64,000 nt of DNA from Erysipelothrix sp. HDW6C. Its GTDB lineage: Bacteria > Bacillota_I > Bacilli_A > Erysipelotrichales > Erysipelotrichaceae. The stretch is from contig NZ_CP049861.1 in NCBI RefSeq assembly GCF_011299615.1, positions 1 through 64,000 on the forward strand. Reading direction: 5' to 3'. Positions 23,840-33,477 of the stretch are shown piece by piece. Numbering within the stretch: the stretch's first letter is position 1; the number at the start of each line of letters is the position of its first letter. The notes beneath the pieces are model-generated. The model saw only the letters and a program-made list of their open reading frames with translations. It was not told where the DNA came from and did not search any database. A program made the position numbers and the translations under genes.

Positions 23840-24643
23840 TTATAATATTCCAAAGAAGGAACATACAATTGCCAGTATAAATGTAAAGAGAATCAAAACT
23901 ACAGGATTCACTTTTTTATTTCTTAATAGGTAAAACATCAGCAATGTATACGCCATCGGCAAGAGATTTGGAAACACCTTGTCAAAGAGTGCTTCTTGAA
24001 TGTTGACAACGTTTGTATCACTGATTGCGATTTCAGCGACAACATTGATGTTGACATAGGTCGCTATCAATCCACCAATAACGGTAATACCAAGAATTGT
24101 TGCTGATTTTGAGATTAGTTCCGAACTCTCTTTAATCTTAGATAGGGCTTTGGTTCCAAGATTGTATCCCATACGCGTCAGTGGGATTCGCAACAAGAAT
24201 ATTCCCAGGTAGACAAGAAAGAAAAGAATTGGCCCTACAAAGCTTCCATCCATTGCAAACGAGGCACTGATTCCCGCAACAATTGGTAGTATTGTGAACC
24301 AAAATAGTGCATCGCCAATCCCTGCCAATGGAGCAAACAGTGCCATTTTCAATCCTTGAATCGTCGAACGGTCTTCTTTTTGTTCTTCCATTGAAATAAG
24401 AAGTCCCAATAAGAACCCAACAAGTTGAGGATGCGTATTCATAAAACCAAGGTTATCACGCATCGCAGCTGATAAACCCTCTTTATCATCCGCATAGATT
24501 TTCTTTAGTGCCGGTACTTGTGCGCCTAAGAAACCACCGCCTTGCATACGCTCATAGTTAAACGATGCTTGCAAGAGTGTTGAACGCCATGCTAGTTTGT
24601 CGATATCTGCTTTCGTGAGTGTTTTCGGTGTATTAGATGCCAT
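23840..24643 (-). CDS. PTS mannose/sorbose-family IID component (267 aa)
   Basis: Start at 24643 (MASNTPKTLT) since AGGAGG is 9 nt upstream; the ATG at 24652 abuts the SD. It has the EIID family features NYERMQGGGFLGAQVPAL, HPQLVGFLLGL, MEEQKEDRSTIQGLKMALFAPLAGIGDALFWF and C-terminal TM helices. With IIC it forms the sugar channel. Its start overlaps the IIC end. Sequence style is closest to N-acetylgalactosamine/galactosamine-type systems, but the substrate cannot be fixed. Confidence 0.92.
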   Translation of the reverse strand: MASNTPKTLTKADIDKLAWRSTLLQASFNYERMQGGGFLGAQVPALKKIYADDKEGLSAAMRDNLGFMNTHPQLVGFLLGLLISMEEQKEDRSTIQGLKMALFAPLAGIGDALFWFTILPIVAGISASFAMDGSFVGPILFFLVYLGIFLLRIPLTRMGYNLGTKALSKIKESSELISKSATILGITVIGGLIATYVNINVVAEIAISDTNVVNIQEALFDKVFPNLLPMAYTLLMFYLLRNKKVNPVVLILFTFILAIVCSFFGIL

Positions 24644-25445
24644 CTTCTTCATCCTCCTCTTTTGTAACAGGTTCGAATTTCTCTAATCCATCTGCAATTG
24701 CGACATCACGATCTCGTTCTAAATTAAAGACAATTAGAGCAAGAGCAAGTCCCACCATGGCTACTGGTAAGAGATTTGAGAATGGTAGGAACGAAGCCAA
24801 AACAAATCCGATAATGAGATATGGAATATACGACCCTTTCATCATCACTTTCAGTAGCATACCAAAACCAACTGCAGGTAAGATGCCTCCAGCAATTTCA
24901 AATCCATGTGTCAGCCACTCTGGCATTGATGTAACCAGTGACTTCATGGCATCTTGGGCAACATACGCACTCAAGAATACAACGACAGCGTAGGTAACGC
25001 CGACAATTAATGTTGTTATTCTATTTATATTGAGAATTTTCTCAGTATCTGCATTATCAGCAGCAATATCTGCGCCTTTCATAAAGAATGAGAATGTTGA
25101 ATAAAAGAATAGGATAATGTATTGCATTAAGAAACTAAATGGCAAGGACAACCCAATTGATGCCTCGGGTGTGCTGCCGCTAGTGTGTGCTAGTACAACG
25201 GTCATGACGGCCGCAAGCACAGGGTTTGGTGGTTGTGTTCCACCCGCTGGTGTTAAGCCCGCAAACGTCAGCTCTGTCAGTCCCCCTGCAACCAACCCCA
25301 ATTGTGCATTGCCGAGAATAATCCCCGTCAATGTCCCCACAATAATCGGTCTAAATATAAAGAGTGCTTCAAGCCAAAAATCAATCCCTACAATGAGGGC
25401 CATTACTGCAAGCAAGATTCCTTGCATCAGTGTAATTGATTGCAT
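24633..25445 (-). CDS. PTS mannose/sorbose-family IIC component (270 aa)
   Basis: Polytopic membrane protein with the family's LTGIILGNAQLGLVAGGLTELTFAGLTPAGGTQPPNPVLAAVM pattern (shown here only as a recognised region, about 38-80). It has several TM helices to residue 235 and an acidic cytoplasmic tail (EEDEEDGI). Forms the translocation unit with IID. AGGAGGAGA precedes the ATG. It lies between IIB and IID in a three-gene operon. Confidence 0.9.
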   Translation of the reverse strand: MQSITLMQGILLAVMALIVGIDFWLEALFIFRPIIVGTLTGIILGNAQLGLVAGGLTELTFAGLTPAGGTQPPNPVLAAVMTVVLAHTSGSTPEASIGLSLPFSFLMQYIILFFYSTFSFFMKGADIAADNADTEKILNINRITTLIVGVTYAVVVFLSAYVAQDAMKSLVTSMPEWLTHGFEIAGGILPAVGFGMLLKVMMKGSYIPYLIIGFVLASFLPFSNLLPVAMVGLALALIVFNLERDRDVAIADGLEKFEPVTKEEDEEDGI

Positions 25446-25463
25446 TGTTTAATCTCCTCCTAA

Positions 25464-25931
25464 TTATTTGATAAGTTCTTTTGAATCCCCCGGTACATCT
25501 TGTATGTAAAGATCAACACCCTTGGATTTTATGTATTCAAAATCCGCCATGTCTTGATCATCAACATATACTTTTTTAGAAATTGCCCGTTTCCCTTGTG
25601 AGAAATGCATATTTCCAACATTCACTTCATTGATTGGCACACCGTGTTCAATTAAATAGCGGACATCTGCTGGTGTCTTACAGATTAAGAAAATCTTTTG
25701 TCTATCTGCCGCTTTATGAATAATCTCCGCTGTTTTTTCTAAAGTAAAAAAGCGAATACCAACACCTGATGAATCTGTGATTGTCTTCATCAATTCTTGT
25801 TGGATGGGATCATCTGCAACTGCATCGTTTGCAACCAGCAAAAGATTTGCCCCCAATGTCATTGTCCATGTTACCCCAACTTGCCCATGGACAAGTCGGT
25901 TATCAATCCGTGTGAGTAGAATATTAGCCAT
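25464..25931 (-). CDS. PTS mannose/sorbose-family IIB component (155 aa)
   Basis: Start at 25931 (MANILLTRIDNRLVHGQVG) with AAAGGGG 7 nt upstream. The active-site His is in RLVHGQVG (residue 15); it accepts phosphate from IIA and passes it to sugar. Other family parts: NLLLVANDAVADDPIQQELMK, IFLICKTPADVRYLIEHG, VYVDDQDMADFEYIKSKG. First gene of the IIB-IIC-IID operon. No IIA gene or sugar-processing enzyme lies nearby, so a IIA encoded elsewhere must serve it. Confidence 0.93.
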   Translation of the reverse strand: MANILLTRIDNRLVHGQVGVTWTMTLGANLLLVANDAVADDPIQQELMKTITDSSGVGIRFFTLEKTAEIIHKAADRQKIFLICKTPADVRYLIEHGVPINEVNVGNMHFSQGKRAISKKVYVDDQDMADFEYIKSKGVDLYIQDVPGDSKELIK

Positions 25932-25953
25932 AATGAAACCCCTTTCTAAACTA

Positions 25954-25981
25954 ATCATACACCCTGTGCTTTTTTATTCAA
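25954..25981 (-). promoter_or_regulatory. Promoter of the PTS operon
   Basis: On the reverse strand TTGAAT (25981-25976), 16 nt, TATGAT (25959-25954), 23 nt before the IIB start. Confidence 0.5.
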
Positions 25982-26175
25982 ATTGTGTACTAAAAAGTGC
26001 AAATCAATTACCATATTTGAATAATAGGCCTTCGCTTTCTGATATAAAAACCAAAACCAATCGTGCACCGTTCAAAAGTACAAGTTTTGTTTGTACTTTA
26101 TAATTTAACGATAGTCCTTTTTCGAAAAGTATTGCGATAATTGTGTGAGTATTTGTGAAAGGTTTGAAACGAAAA

Positions 26176-26204
26176 TTGAATTTGCATGATTGATGCACTA
26201 TATT
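26176..26204 (+). promoter_or_regulatory. Promoter of the uvrA-like gene
   Basis: TTGAAT (26176-26181), 17 nt, TATATT (26199-26204). The spacer contains an inverted repeat GCAT-GATTG-ATGC that could bind a regulator. Confidence 0.6.
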
Positions 26205-26230
26205 GAAGTGAGAAAGATTGGGCATAACGT

Positions 26231-28720
26231 ATGAAAAAAAGACAGTTTGATTCGCAAATTCATGTACGCAAGGCACGTATGAATAATTTGAAAAATATCG
26301 ATGTGGATATCCCTTTGAACGCATTTACCGTTATTACCGGACTCTCAGGGTCGGGTAAATCATCACTTGCCATCGGGACCTTGTATGCAGAAGGAACACG
26401 ACGTTACTTAGAAGCGTTGTCCTCCTATACACGGCGACGCATTACACAAGCATCGCGAGCTGATGTTGACAGTATTGCAAACCTTCCCGCGACATTGGCT
26501 TTACACCAACGGCCCGATATCCCTTCTATTCGATCTACTGTTGGTACACAAACCGAAGTTTTGAATATTGTGCGTCTTATGTTCTCACGTTTGGGATCTC
26601 ATGTTTGTCCTAATGGACATCGTCAGAAACCCACGCTCAATGTGGCGCAGGAAATGGAGATTGTTTGTCCAATTTGTGATGTTCATTTTTTTGGACCCAG
26701 TGCTGAAGATTTCGCATTTAATGGAAATGGTGCCTGTCCAGAATGTCATGGCAATGGGCAAGTGCAAACAATCGTTGCTGATCTTCTCGTCCCTGATCCA
26801 ACCCTCACCATTAATCAAGGCGCGGTAAAGCCGTGGGGATTGCCCGGTCGTTCTCTTATGAAAAGACTTGCTCATGAGCAAGGGTTACGACTCGATGTTC
26901 CTTTTAAAGATCTCACATCAGAAGAAAAGCACATTGTGTTGCATGGAAAAACTCTAAAAAAGAGGATCATTATGCCGACTTCAACTGGAAAAGCATTTGA
27001 GATGGATGGCGTTTATGAAAATGCATTTGATGCGGTTAAACACAGTCTTGAGAAAACAGAGAATGAAGCAACCGCATCACGCGTCAATCGTTTCTTGGAA
27101 GTAAGAACCTGTCCATCTTGTCACGGTTCACGCTACAGCCCCAAAGTAATCACATCTCACCTGTCTTCGAAATCAATTGCGGAGGTAAGTGACTTTGATT
27201 TGCTTGAATTGCAATCATTCATCAGTGTGATTCCAACTACCTTGCCCAAAAGCATGCATCACTTATCCCAACAACTTATCACGGAGAGTCTTGGTTTAAT
27301 TCAACCCATCGTCAAGCTTGGTCTCGATTATCTAACACTGGCACGTAATGGCAACACGCTTTCGACAGGCGAGCTGCAGCGCATTCAACTCGCGCGAACA
27401 ACTCGCAATGAAATAACGGGTATCCTGTATGTTCTTGATGAGCCAAGTGTTGGTCTTCATCCCGCAAACACTGAAGCTTTAATTGAATCCATTGAACATA
27501 TTATCGATCAGGGAAACAGTGTTATTGTAGTCGAACACGACATCGATATCATCAAAGAGGCTGATTATATTATTGAAATTGGTCCCGATGCAGGTGCAAA
27601 TGGTGGGCAAGTTATTGCACAAGGAACACCGACCGAGATCATTCAAAATCCGAGTTCACGGATTGGTCCTTATCTATCGGGTGATGCTACCATTGTTGTG
27701 CGTGAGCGCGTAAATCTTGCGGATTATTTCACGATTGAAGTGAAAGACCTCTTCAATATCATCGATGCCCAGGCATCTTTTATGTATCATGGATTAAATC
27801 TTGTTACAGGTGTGTCTGGTTCTGGTAAATCTTCGATGATCTTTGATAGTTTAGTGCCTGCATTTCAAAACTTAGTAAAAAAACAAAACAATCAGACCCA
27901 CGCAATCTTGCACAATGCAAATAACTTTGATGATATTGTGATGATTGATGCTTCCCCAGTTGGAAAGAATGTTCGCTCTTCTGTCGCAACTTACATGAAA
28001 ACAATGGACAACATTCGCCATGTTTTCGCTGCAACAGATGCAGCCCATGATCACAATTTGTCATATGCTGACTTCTCCTACAATAACAAGTCTGGAGCAT
28101 GCCCTTATTGTAGCGGTATTGGAACGGTAACATTTGATGTTCAATACCTTCCGGATATCTCCGAAGTGTGCCCGGTTTGTAATGGAGACCGCTACAATCC
28201 AAACGTGCTTGCAATTACATACAAAGAGAAAACAATTGCCGAGGTTCTTCGATTAACAGTTGCACAGGCAATTACTTTCTTCTCCGACGACTCTAGTATT
28301 ATAAAAGACTTACGTATCCTCAGTGATATCGGACTCGATTATTTGACTCTGGGCGAAAGCACTTTGAGTCTTTCTGGAGGAGAATCGCAACGATTAAAAC
28401 TTTCTACCTATCTCGGAAAGAAACATATGGAAACACTTTTTGTATTTGATGAACCTACGACTGGACTACATCCCCAAGACGTCAAGGTTCTCATCGGAGT
28501 GTTCCAACGTCTTATTAGCCGCAACGCTACCATTATTGCCATCGACCACGATTTGGATTTGATTGCTAATGGAGATCATATCGTCGATATGGGACCTGGA
28601 GGTGGGAAGTATGGTGGTAACGTTATTGCGCAAGGCGATGTTCGCACCTTAGCTAATGATCCTAAGAGTGTTACAGGTAAGTATCTTAAGGAACATTTGA
28701 ATTTCTACCAAACATTCTAA
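26231..28720 (+). CDS. UvrA2-like ABC ATPase lacking the UvrB-binding domain (829 aa)
   Basis: Two ABC modules with Walker A TGLSGSGKSS (about 35-44) and TGVSGSGKSS (about 522-531). Zinc modules are present (CPICDVHF...CPECHGNG, CPSCHGSR, CPYCSGIG, CPVCNGDR), as are signatures TLSTGELQRI and SLSGGESQRL and two D-loops (VLDEPSVGLHP, VFDEPTTGLHP). It is about 110 residues shorter than canonical UvrA. After STVGTQTEVLNIVRLMFSRLG it passes quickly to the zinc module, so the UvrB-interaction domain is missing. UvrA2 paralogues are linked to drug and DNA-damage tolerance. The SD is weak. Confidence 0.9.
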   Translation: MKKRQFDSQIHVRKARMNNLKNIDVDIPLNAFTVITGLSGSGKSSLAIGTLYAEGTRRYLEALSSYTRRRITQASRADVDSIANLPATLALHQRPDIPSIRSTVGTQTEVLNIVRLMFSRLGSHVCPNGHRQKPTLNVAQEMEIVCPICDVHFFGPSAEDFAFNGNGACPECHGNGQVQTIVADLLVPDPTLTINQGAVKPWGLPGRSLMKRLAHEQGLRLDVPFKDLTSEEKHIVLHGKTLKKRIIMPTSTGKAFEMDGVYENAFDAVKHSLEKTENEATASRVNRFLEVRTCPSCHGSRYSPKVITSHLSSKSIAEVSDFDLLELQSFISVIPTTLPKSMHHLSQQLITESLGLIQPIVKLGLDYLTLARNGNTLSTGELQRIQLARTTRNEITGILYVLDEPSVGLHPANTEALIESIEHIIDQGNSVIVVEHDIDIIKEADYIIEIGPDAGANGGQVIAQGTPTEIIQNPSSRIGPYLSGDATIVVRERVNLADYFTIEVKDLFNIIDAQASFMYHGLNLVTGVSGSGKSSMIFDSLVPAFQNLVKKQNNQTHAILHNANNFDDIVMIDASPVGKNVRSSVATYMKTMDNIRHVFAATDAAHDHNLSYADFSYNNKSGACPYCSGIGTVTFDVQYLPDISEVCPVCNGDRYNPNVLAITYKEKTIAEVLRLTVAQAITFFSDDSSIIKDLRILSDIGLDYLTLGESTLSLSGGESQRLKLSTYLGKKHMETLFVFDEPTTGLHPQDVKVLIGVFQRLISRNATIIAIDHDLDLIANGDHIVDMGPGGGKYGGNVIAQGDVRTLANDPKSVTGKYLKEHLNFYQTF

Positions 28721-28752
28721 ACAAGAAGCCACTTTTGGGCTTCTTGTTTTTG
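28721..28752 (+). terminator. Terminator of the uvrA-like gene
   Basis: ACAAGAAGCC-ACTTTTG-GGCTTCTTGT then TTTT. Confidence 0.85.
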
Positions 28753-28798
28753 TATAAACAGTTACTGATGATTCTCTGGATTCGATGACATCTACTTT

Positions 28799-28883
28799 TA
28801 TCTAACTAAACATTCGATGTTATTTGACATACGATACAATTGTGGTATATTATATCTAACAAGTAGTTAGATAATCATCTAAC
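28799..28883 (+). promoter_or_regulatory. Operator-studded promoter of the ABC half-transporter operon
   Basis: TTGACA (28824-28829), 16 nt, TATATT (28846-28851). Four copies of the half-site (T)ATCTAAC surround it: 28799-28806, 28853-28860, an inverted copy GTTAGATA at 28866-28873, and 28877-28883. The perfect inverted pair TATCTAAC-AAGTA-GTTAGATA just after the -10 is a typical ArsR-like operator. The ArsR-type gene at 32391 in the same operon is the obvious candidate to bind it. Confidence 0.7.
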
Positions 28884-28895
28884 AGGAGGTATTTT

Positions 28896-30632
28896 ATGAT
28901 CAACAAACTCAAGCGTCTATGGCACGAATCGTACGAAACAAAGAGTCTGAAAATTCTAGTGATCACATTTTTGTCAATTGGAATATTGAGTCTTTTTGCC
29001 TCAAGCGCAATTGGATCCATTACTGAAGAAGCAATAGATTTGAATGCAACTCGAATCATGCAAAGCATCCTCGCATTTGCCGCAACAAGCATCTTACTTT
29101 TAATACTTAACTATGCCGTCAACATCTATCAGACCAAAGTCAATGAACGGATGAGAGTGGCTTTAAAATCGAAAACAATTACAAGCATTCTTCATTCACA
29201 TTCGAGCTTTCGTGCCAATCAAGAACAAGGCGATATTATCGGACGTCTGGATTCTGATATTTCAAGTATTGTGGGTGCAGCAAGCCTCAGCGTTCAGCTC
29301 ATTCGCGCCTGTATCTTGCTCGCAATCCTATCCTTAGGCATGTATCTTATTGACTTCAGAATCCTCTTACTTTTCATTATTCCCTTCCCTATCATCGCAC
29401 TGTTGCAATATCTCGCCACTAGAATGTCAATTCCACTCGTATTGCCATGGAAAGTAGCGATGGGTGAGACCAATGCACTTACGCAAGATATTATCAACAA
29501 CCGTACTACAATACGTACTTTACAGATATACGATCGGGTTAAAAATTGGGTTAATCTTGCATTGAAAAATTCTGCTGACAAAAGTATACGGGGAATTTCA
29601 ATCTTTTACTTAATTGTTATTCCCGTTGCAGTTCTCACTGTTGCACCCTTATTCCTAATCGCTCTTGGTGGATCTTACTTTGTTTATCAAGGACAACTTT
29701 CAATTGGACAACTTATCAGCGCTTTCACCTTAGCACAACTTGCGACTTCAGAATTCAATCTCCTAAGTACCGCAGTTCAAAATATTCCTCAGCTTTTAAC
29801 ATCAACTGAGCGAATTTATCCGCTATGGGATGCACCTAAAGAAAATTTCGGAAATTACTCTGGAACAGGCATCCAAGATGCGCCGCTCATTGCATTCGAA
29901 GATGTGAGTTTCTCATACCCACACGATGATGATACAGAAAATACAATGCTTCTAAACCATCTGACTTTCTCAATTAACGAAGGCGACCATGTGGGTCTTG
30001 TTGGAACAAGTGGTTCTGGAAAGTCCACAATCTTTAAACTAATCACCCGATTTTATACACCAACAACGGGAACCGTTTTGTTTAGAGGTATCCCAATTCA
30101 AGATTGGAATAAGGATGCATTACGCCACCAAATGGCAATGGTCACACAGAATACCTATTTGTTCAACGACAGCATTCGAAGTAACTTTGAAGTCGTTGTT
30201 CCTGAAACCAACGATACAACAATCATAAACATACTAAAAGATATAAAACTTGATGATTATGCAAGTGCTGATGGCCTGAATATGATTGTCGGAGAACGGG
30301 GTAATCGTTTATCCGGAGGTCAAAAACAACGCTTATCCATTGCACGTGCATATTTACGCAACAGCCCACTTTTAATGCTGGACGAGGCAACCTCAGCACT
30401 TGATGTTGATACTGAGAAAGCTATCCAGAAAATTTTATCCTCCCATGAATTAGATCAAACTCAGCTGGTTATTGCCCATCGTTTATCAACGTTAACCGAT
30501 TGCGATCGCATTCTTGTCATGGTTAAAGGAAAAATTATCGAATCAGGGACACACAATGATCTCTTGAATCACCACGGAACATACTACAAACTCTACCAAA
30601 ATCAACAGGAGGAACATTCACATGAAGCATAA
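28896..30632 (+). CDS. ABC exporter half-transporter, subunit 1 (578 aa)
   Basis: Six-TM exporter domain (about 20-300) fused to an ATPase (about 330-575). Walker A GTSGSGKST, Q-loop MAMVTQNTYLFND, signature RLSGGQKQRL, Walker B LLMLDEATSALD and H-loop VIAHRLSTL are intact. A MdlA/LmrC-like type IV exporter. It overlaps the second half-transporter by 11 nt, so the pair is probably heterodimeric. Multidrug or peptide export is likely given the linked ArsR-type regulator. Confidence 0.92.
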   Translation: MINKLKRLWHESYETKSLKILVITFLSIGILSLFASSAIGSITEEAIDLNATRIMQSILAFAATSILLLILNYAVNIYQTKVNERMRVALKSKTITSILHSHSSFRANQEQGDIIGRLDSDISSIVGAASLSVQLIRACILLAILSLGMYLIDFRILLLFIIPFPIIALLQYLATRMSIPLVLPWKVAMGETNALTQDIINNRTTIRTLQIYDRVKNWVNLALKNSADKSIRGISIFYLIVIPVAVLTVAPLFLIALGGSYFVYQGQLSIGQLISAFTLAQLATSEFNLLSTAVQNIPQLLTSTERIYPLWDAPKENFGNYSGTGIQDAPLIAFEDVSFSYPHDDDTENTMLLNHLTFSINEGDHVGLVGTSGSGKSTIFKLITRFYTPTTGTVLFRGIPIQDWNKDALRHQMAMVTQNTYLFNDSIRSNFEVVVPETNDTTIINILKDIKLDDYASADGLNMIVGERGNRLSGGQKQRLSIARAYLRNSPLLMLDEATSALDVDTEKAIQKILSSHELDQTQLVIAHRLSTLTDCDRILVMVKGKIIESGTHNDLLNHHGTYYKLYQNQQEEHSHEA

Positions 30633-32379
30633 GTCATCAACTCTCAAAGCAATGCACGCCATCTGGAGTGTCATCAAAATCGGTTCATGGGCGTTTGTAC
30701 TATCGGTCATCGGAGCAAGTATTGTAAGCCTTTCTAACTTTGGACTTAGTTTCCTAATCGGAAAAATCACACAGGTTTCTATTGACCAAGCGTCTGCTGG
30801 AACATTTGATTTACATCTCATGATTTCATTAGCCACTTACCTTGTCATTGCACTCCCTTTCATCATCATGGGACAAACGCTAAATCTTGTTGGTGGACAG
30901 TTCGCCGAAAAACGTCTTAAAGGAAAGATGATTGATCATGTACTTCACCAAAGCGAGGCTGATATTGTTGATGGGCACTCCGGTGACATGATGAATTTAC
31001 TGACAAACGATGCCGCAGTCATCAATGACTTTTACTTTCAAGGTCTCAGCCATCGCGCAATAGGGCCATTGGTCGCAGGGATCGCAAGTTTAATTGTGAC
31101 ATTCTCTGTCGACATTCGCTTTGGGATCATTGCCGTTATTATTGGCCTTACAACGGTACTCACTTCAACACGCTACTCAAAACGCATTCAAGATGGCTAC
31201 CTCAGTGCGCGGGAAGCACAAAACTCAGCAACCAATCATGTCTCAGAGATATTAACCAACGAAGAATTCATCCGCCTGTATGGCATTGATCACAAGCTTA
31301 TTGCCGAGTACGATCAAAAAAATATGGATTATGGGAAAAAGGTTCTCAATGCTGAGCGGAATAAACATAAAGTCACAGGATGGAATGAATCGTTCGACCT
31401 CATATCAAAAATTGCATTTCTTGGTGTTGGCATCTATTTTAGTTTCACATCACACTTCCCTTTTTCAAAAGTGATGCTTTTGTTACCACTTCAGGGTTCG
31501 ATTAGTTACATGTTTGGGAACCTCGGAGTTTCATGGAACTATATCTTAGAAACCGCAACCTCCGCGACACGCATTGATGATTTCCTAACAACGGAGCGCG
31601 AAAACCTAAGAATGAACTTGCCTTCACTCCAATCTGTTGCGGCATCGTCAAAAATTTTGTTTGACCATGTTTCATTTGGTTACAATCGTGATCACCATAT
31701 TCTTAACGATGTTACCTTGGATATTGATGCAAAGGAAACAGTTGCGTTCGTAGGGGCATCAGGAAGCGGAAAATCAACATTGATGAAACTCTTACTCGGT
31801 TTTTATAATACCGATTCAGGAAATATATACATTGATACGCAAGATGTTATGCAATTCAACCTACCAAGCGTTCGTTCACAAATGAGTTATGTCCAACAGG
31901 AAGCCCCTTTATTCAATCTTTCGATTCGAGAGAACATCAAACTTGGCGCCACTAACTATGATACTGTTGACGATAGTGCAATCATCGTTGCAGCAAAAAA
32001 AGCTGCAATCCACGATTTTATCATGACCTTACCAAAAGGCTATGATACTCAAGTTGGTGAAAACGCTGGGAAAATATCAGGTGGTCAAAGACAGCGAATT
32101 GCGATTGCGCGTGCATTCATGAGCGATGCCCCAATCCTTATCATGGACGAACCAACTGCATCCCTAGACAGTGAATCTGAAAACCTTGTCCAACTTGCGT
32201 TGCAAAATATCCGTAAAGAAAAAACTGTGCTCATTGCCGCACACCGCTTGCGCACAATTCAAGATGCCGATACAATAGTGGTCTTAGACCATGGACACAT
32301 CACAGAAAAAGGCAATCATCGCGAGTTGATTGAACGTGAGGGTCATTATTTCAATACATTTCAAAACCAACACAACTAA
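30622..32379 (+). CDS. ABC exporter half-transporter, subunit 2 (585 aa)
   Basis: Six TM helices (about 20-310) and an ATPase with Walker A GASGSGKST, Q-loop MSYVQQEAPLFN, signature KISGGQRQRI, Walker [13 protein letters not shown] and H-loop IAAHRLRTI. Walker B here ends DEP, while subunit 1 has DEA, as in asymmetric pairs. AGGAGGAAC lies within the upstream gene's end, giving coupled synthesis. Partner of the gene at 28896. Confidence 0.92.
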   Translation: MKHKSSTLKAMHAIWSVIKIGSWAFVLSVIGASIVSLSNFGLSFLIGKITQVSIDQASAGTFDLHLMISLATYLVIALPFIIMGQTLNLVGGQFAEKRLKGKMIDHVLHQSEADIVDGHSGDMMNLLTNDAAVINDFYFQGLSHRAIGPLVAGIASLIVTFSVDIRFGIIAVIIGLTTVLTSTRYSKRIQDGYLSAREAQNSATNHVSEILTNEEFIRLYGIDHKLIAEYDQKNMDYGKKVLNAERNKHKVTGWNESFDLISKIAFLGVGIYFSFTSHFPFSKVMLLLPLQGSISYMFGNLGVSWNYILETATSATRIDDFLTTERENLRMNLPSLQSVAASSKILFDHVSFGYNRDHHILNDVTLDIDAKETVAFVGASGSGKSTLMKLLLGFYNTDSGNIYIDTQDVMQFNLPSVRSQMSYVQQEAPLFNLSIRENIKLGATNYDTVDDSAIIVAAKKAAIHDFIMTLPKGYDTQVGENAGKISGGQRQRIAIARAFMSDAPILIMDEPTASLDSESENLVQLALQNIRKEKTVLIAAHRLRTIQDADTIVVLDHGHITEKGNHRELIEREGHYFNTFQNQHN

Positions 32380-32390
32380 AGGAGCCATTC

Positions 32391-33395
32391 ATGATCATTC
32401 ATTCCGAACCACTGTATGCCTATGAAGCATACACGATGTATCAAAGTTTTCTCTCCGAAAGAGAGCGTTATTCCGATCGAGAATCACCTGATTTCAAGAC
32501 ACGTATCGATGCAATTTATGACACGTGTGCAACAGCCATGTCATCGCTAACTTTGTCCCACTCTGAAATTAGTGAGATTCTTAAAACATACGGATCGGGA
32601 AACGCACTCGATGCTTGGGAACCGTTTTACTTCCTGTATCAACAATTTGGCGTCTCACCCGATAACGCACGTAAAGAAATGACCGCACGACTTCATGAGT
32701 TTGCGCTTTTCCATCTTGGGAAGGCAAAACCAAGCGATGTAGATACGCTGCCACTTTTCGACCTTATTAAAAATGCATCTCTCTCTGCGAGTGAAAAGTG
32801 GATATTGTTGTGGATCGATAAAGACTTTGAATACTTAGCACACCAGCTCAATGAAGCGCTTGAAATACTTGTGCCACACGTAAAAAAAGCAACGCTTGGA
32901 TTTAAAGATGATGTAGCACTTCTTGTTAGCCAATGGACGAAACGAAGCGAAGAACAATCACTCATCGCATATTTTGAAAAGCAATTTGGTGTAACTCTGC
33001 CGAATGATACAATGCCTATGTACCCAAGTATCCTCGCTAATCAAGCCCTGTCTATCTTTTCAGATGACCAGTTATTTATCGGTTTATCGTATACAGATGC
33101 TCACTTAGAAACATTCAACATCAACGACGATGTTGCCCACCGCGCTTTTAAAGCACTTGGTGACCGTAGCAAATATGCCATTCTCAAAGAACTTGTCGAT
33201 TCAAAGAAGTACGGACGCGAGCTTGCGGAAAGTTTAGATCTTACGCCCGCAACAATTTCGTACCACATCCAAGATTTGCTAAATAGTGGTGTTATACAGG
33301 CATCCGCAACTGACACAAATCGTATTTACTATGAAATTAGAAAAGATAAAATTAAAGAAGTCTTTGCTTTTGTTACTGCAGAATTCAAACTCTAG
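32391..33395 (+). CDS. ArsR-type HTH regulator with long N-terminal domain (334 aa)
   Basis: The C-terminal winged helix (about 250-330) is ArsR-like: FKALGDRSKYAILKELVDSKKYGRELAESLDLTPATISYHI (recognised span), then DLLNSGVIQAS and YYEI. The N-terminal 240 residues are helical with no known motif and may bind the ligand; a similar layout occurs in DUF5937-type regulators. GGAGCC precedes the ATG, 12 nt after the exporter. It probably represses the operon through the TATCTAAC sites at 28799-28883. No metal-binding Cys pair is visible, so the inducer is probably organic. Confidence 0.83.
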   Translation: MIIHSEPLYAYEAYTMYQSFLSERERYSDRESPDFKTRIDAIYDTCATAMSSLTLSHSEISEILKTYGSGNALDAWEPFYFLYQQFGVSPDNARKEMTARLHEFALFHLGKAKPSDVDTLPLFDLIKNASLSASEKWILLWIDKDFEYLAHQLNEALEILVPHVKKATLGFKDDVALLVSQWTKRSEEQSLIAYFEKQFGVTLPNDTMPMYPSILANQALSIFSDDQLFIGLSYTDAHLETFNINDDVAHRAFKALGDRSKYAILKELVDSKKYGRELAESLDLTPATISYHIQDLLNSGVIQASATDTNRIYYEIRKDKIKEVFAFVTAEFKL

Positions 33396-33397
33396 AT

Positions 33398-33420
33398 GGT
33401 TGCCAGTTGGCAGCCTTTTT
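33398..33420 (+). terminator. Terminator of the exporter operon
   Basis: GGTTGCC-AGTT-GGCAGCC then TTTTT, beginning right after the stop. Confidence 0.75.
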
Positions 33421-33477
33421 GTATCCCCGAATCGGTGCTATAATTAGGCTATATGTATTTTTGTAAAGGAGCCAACG

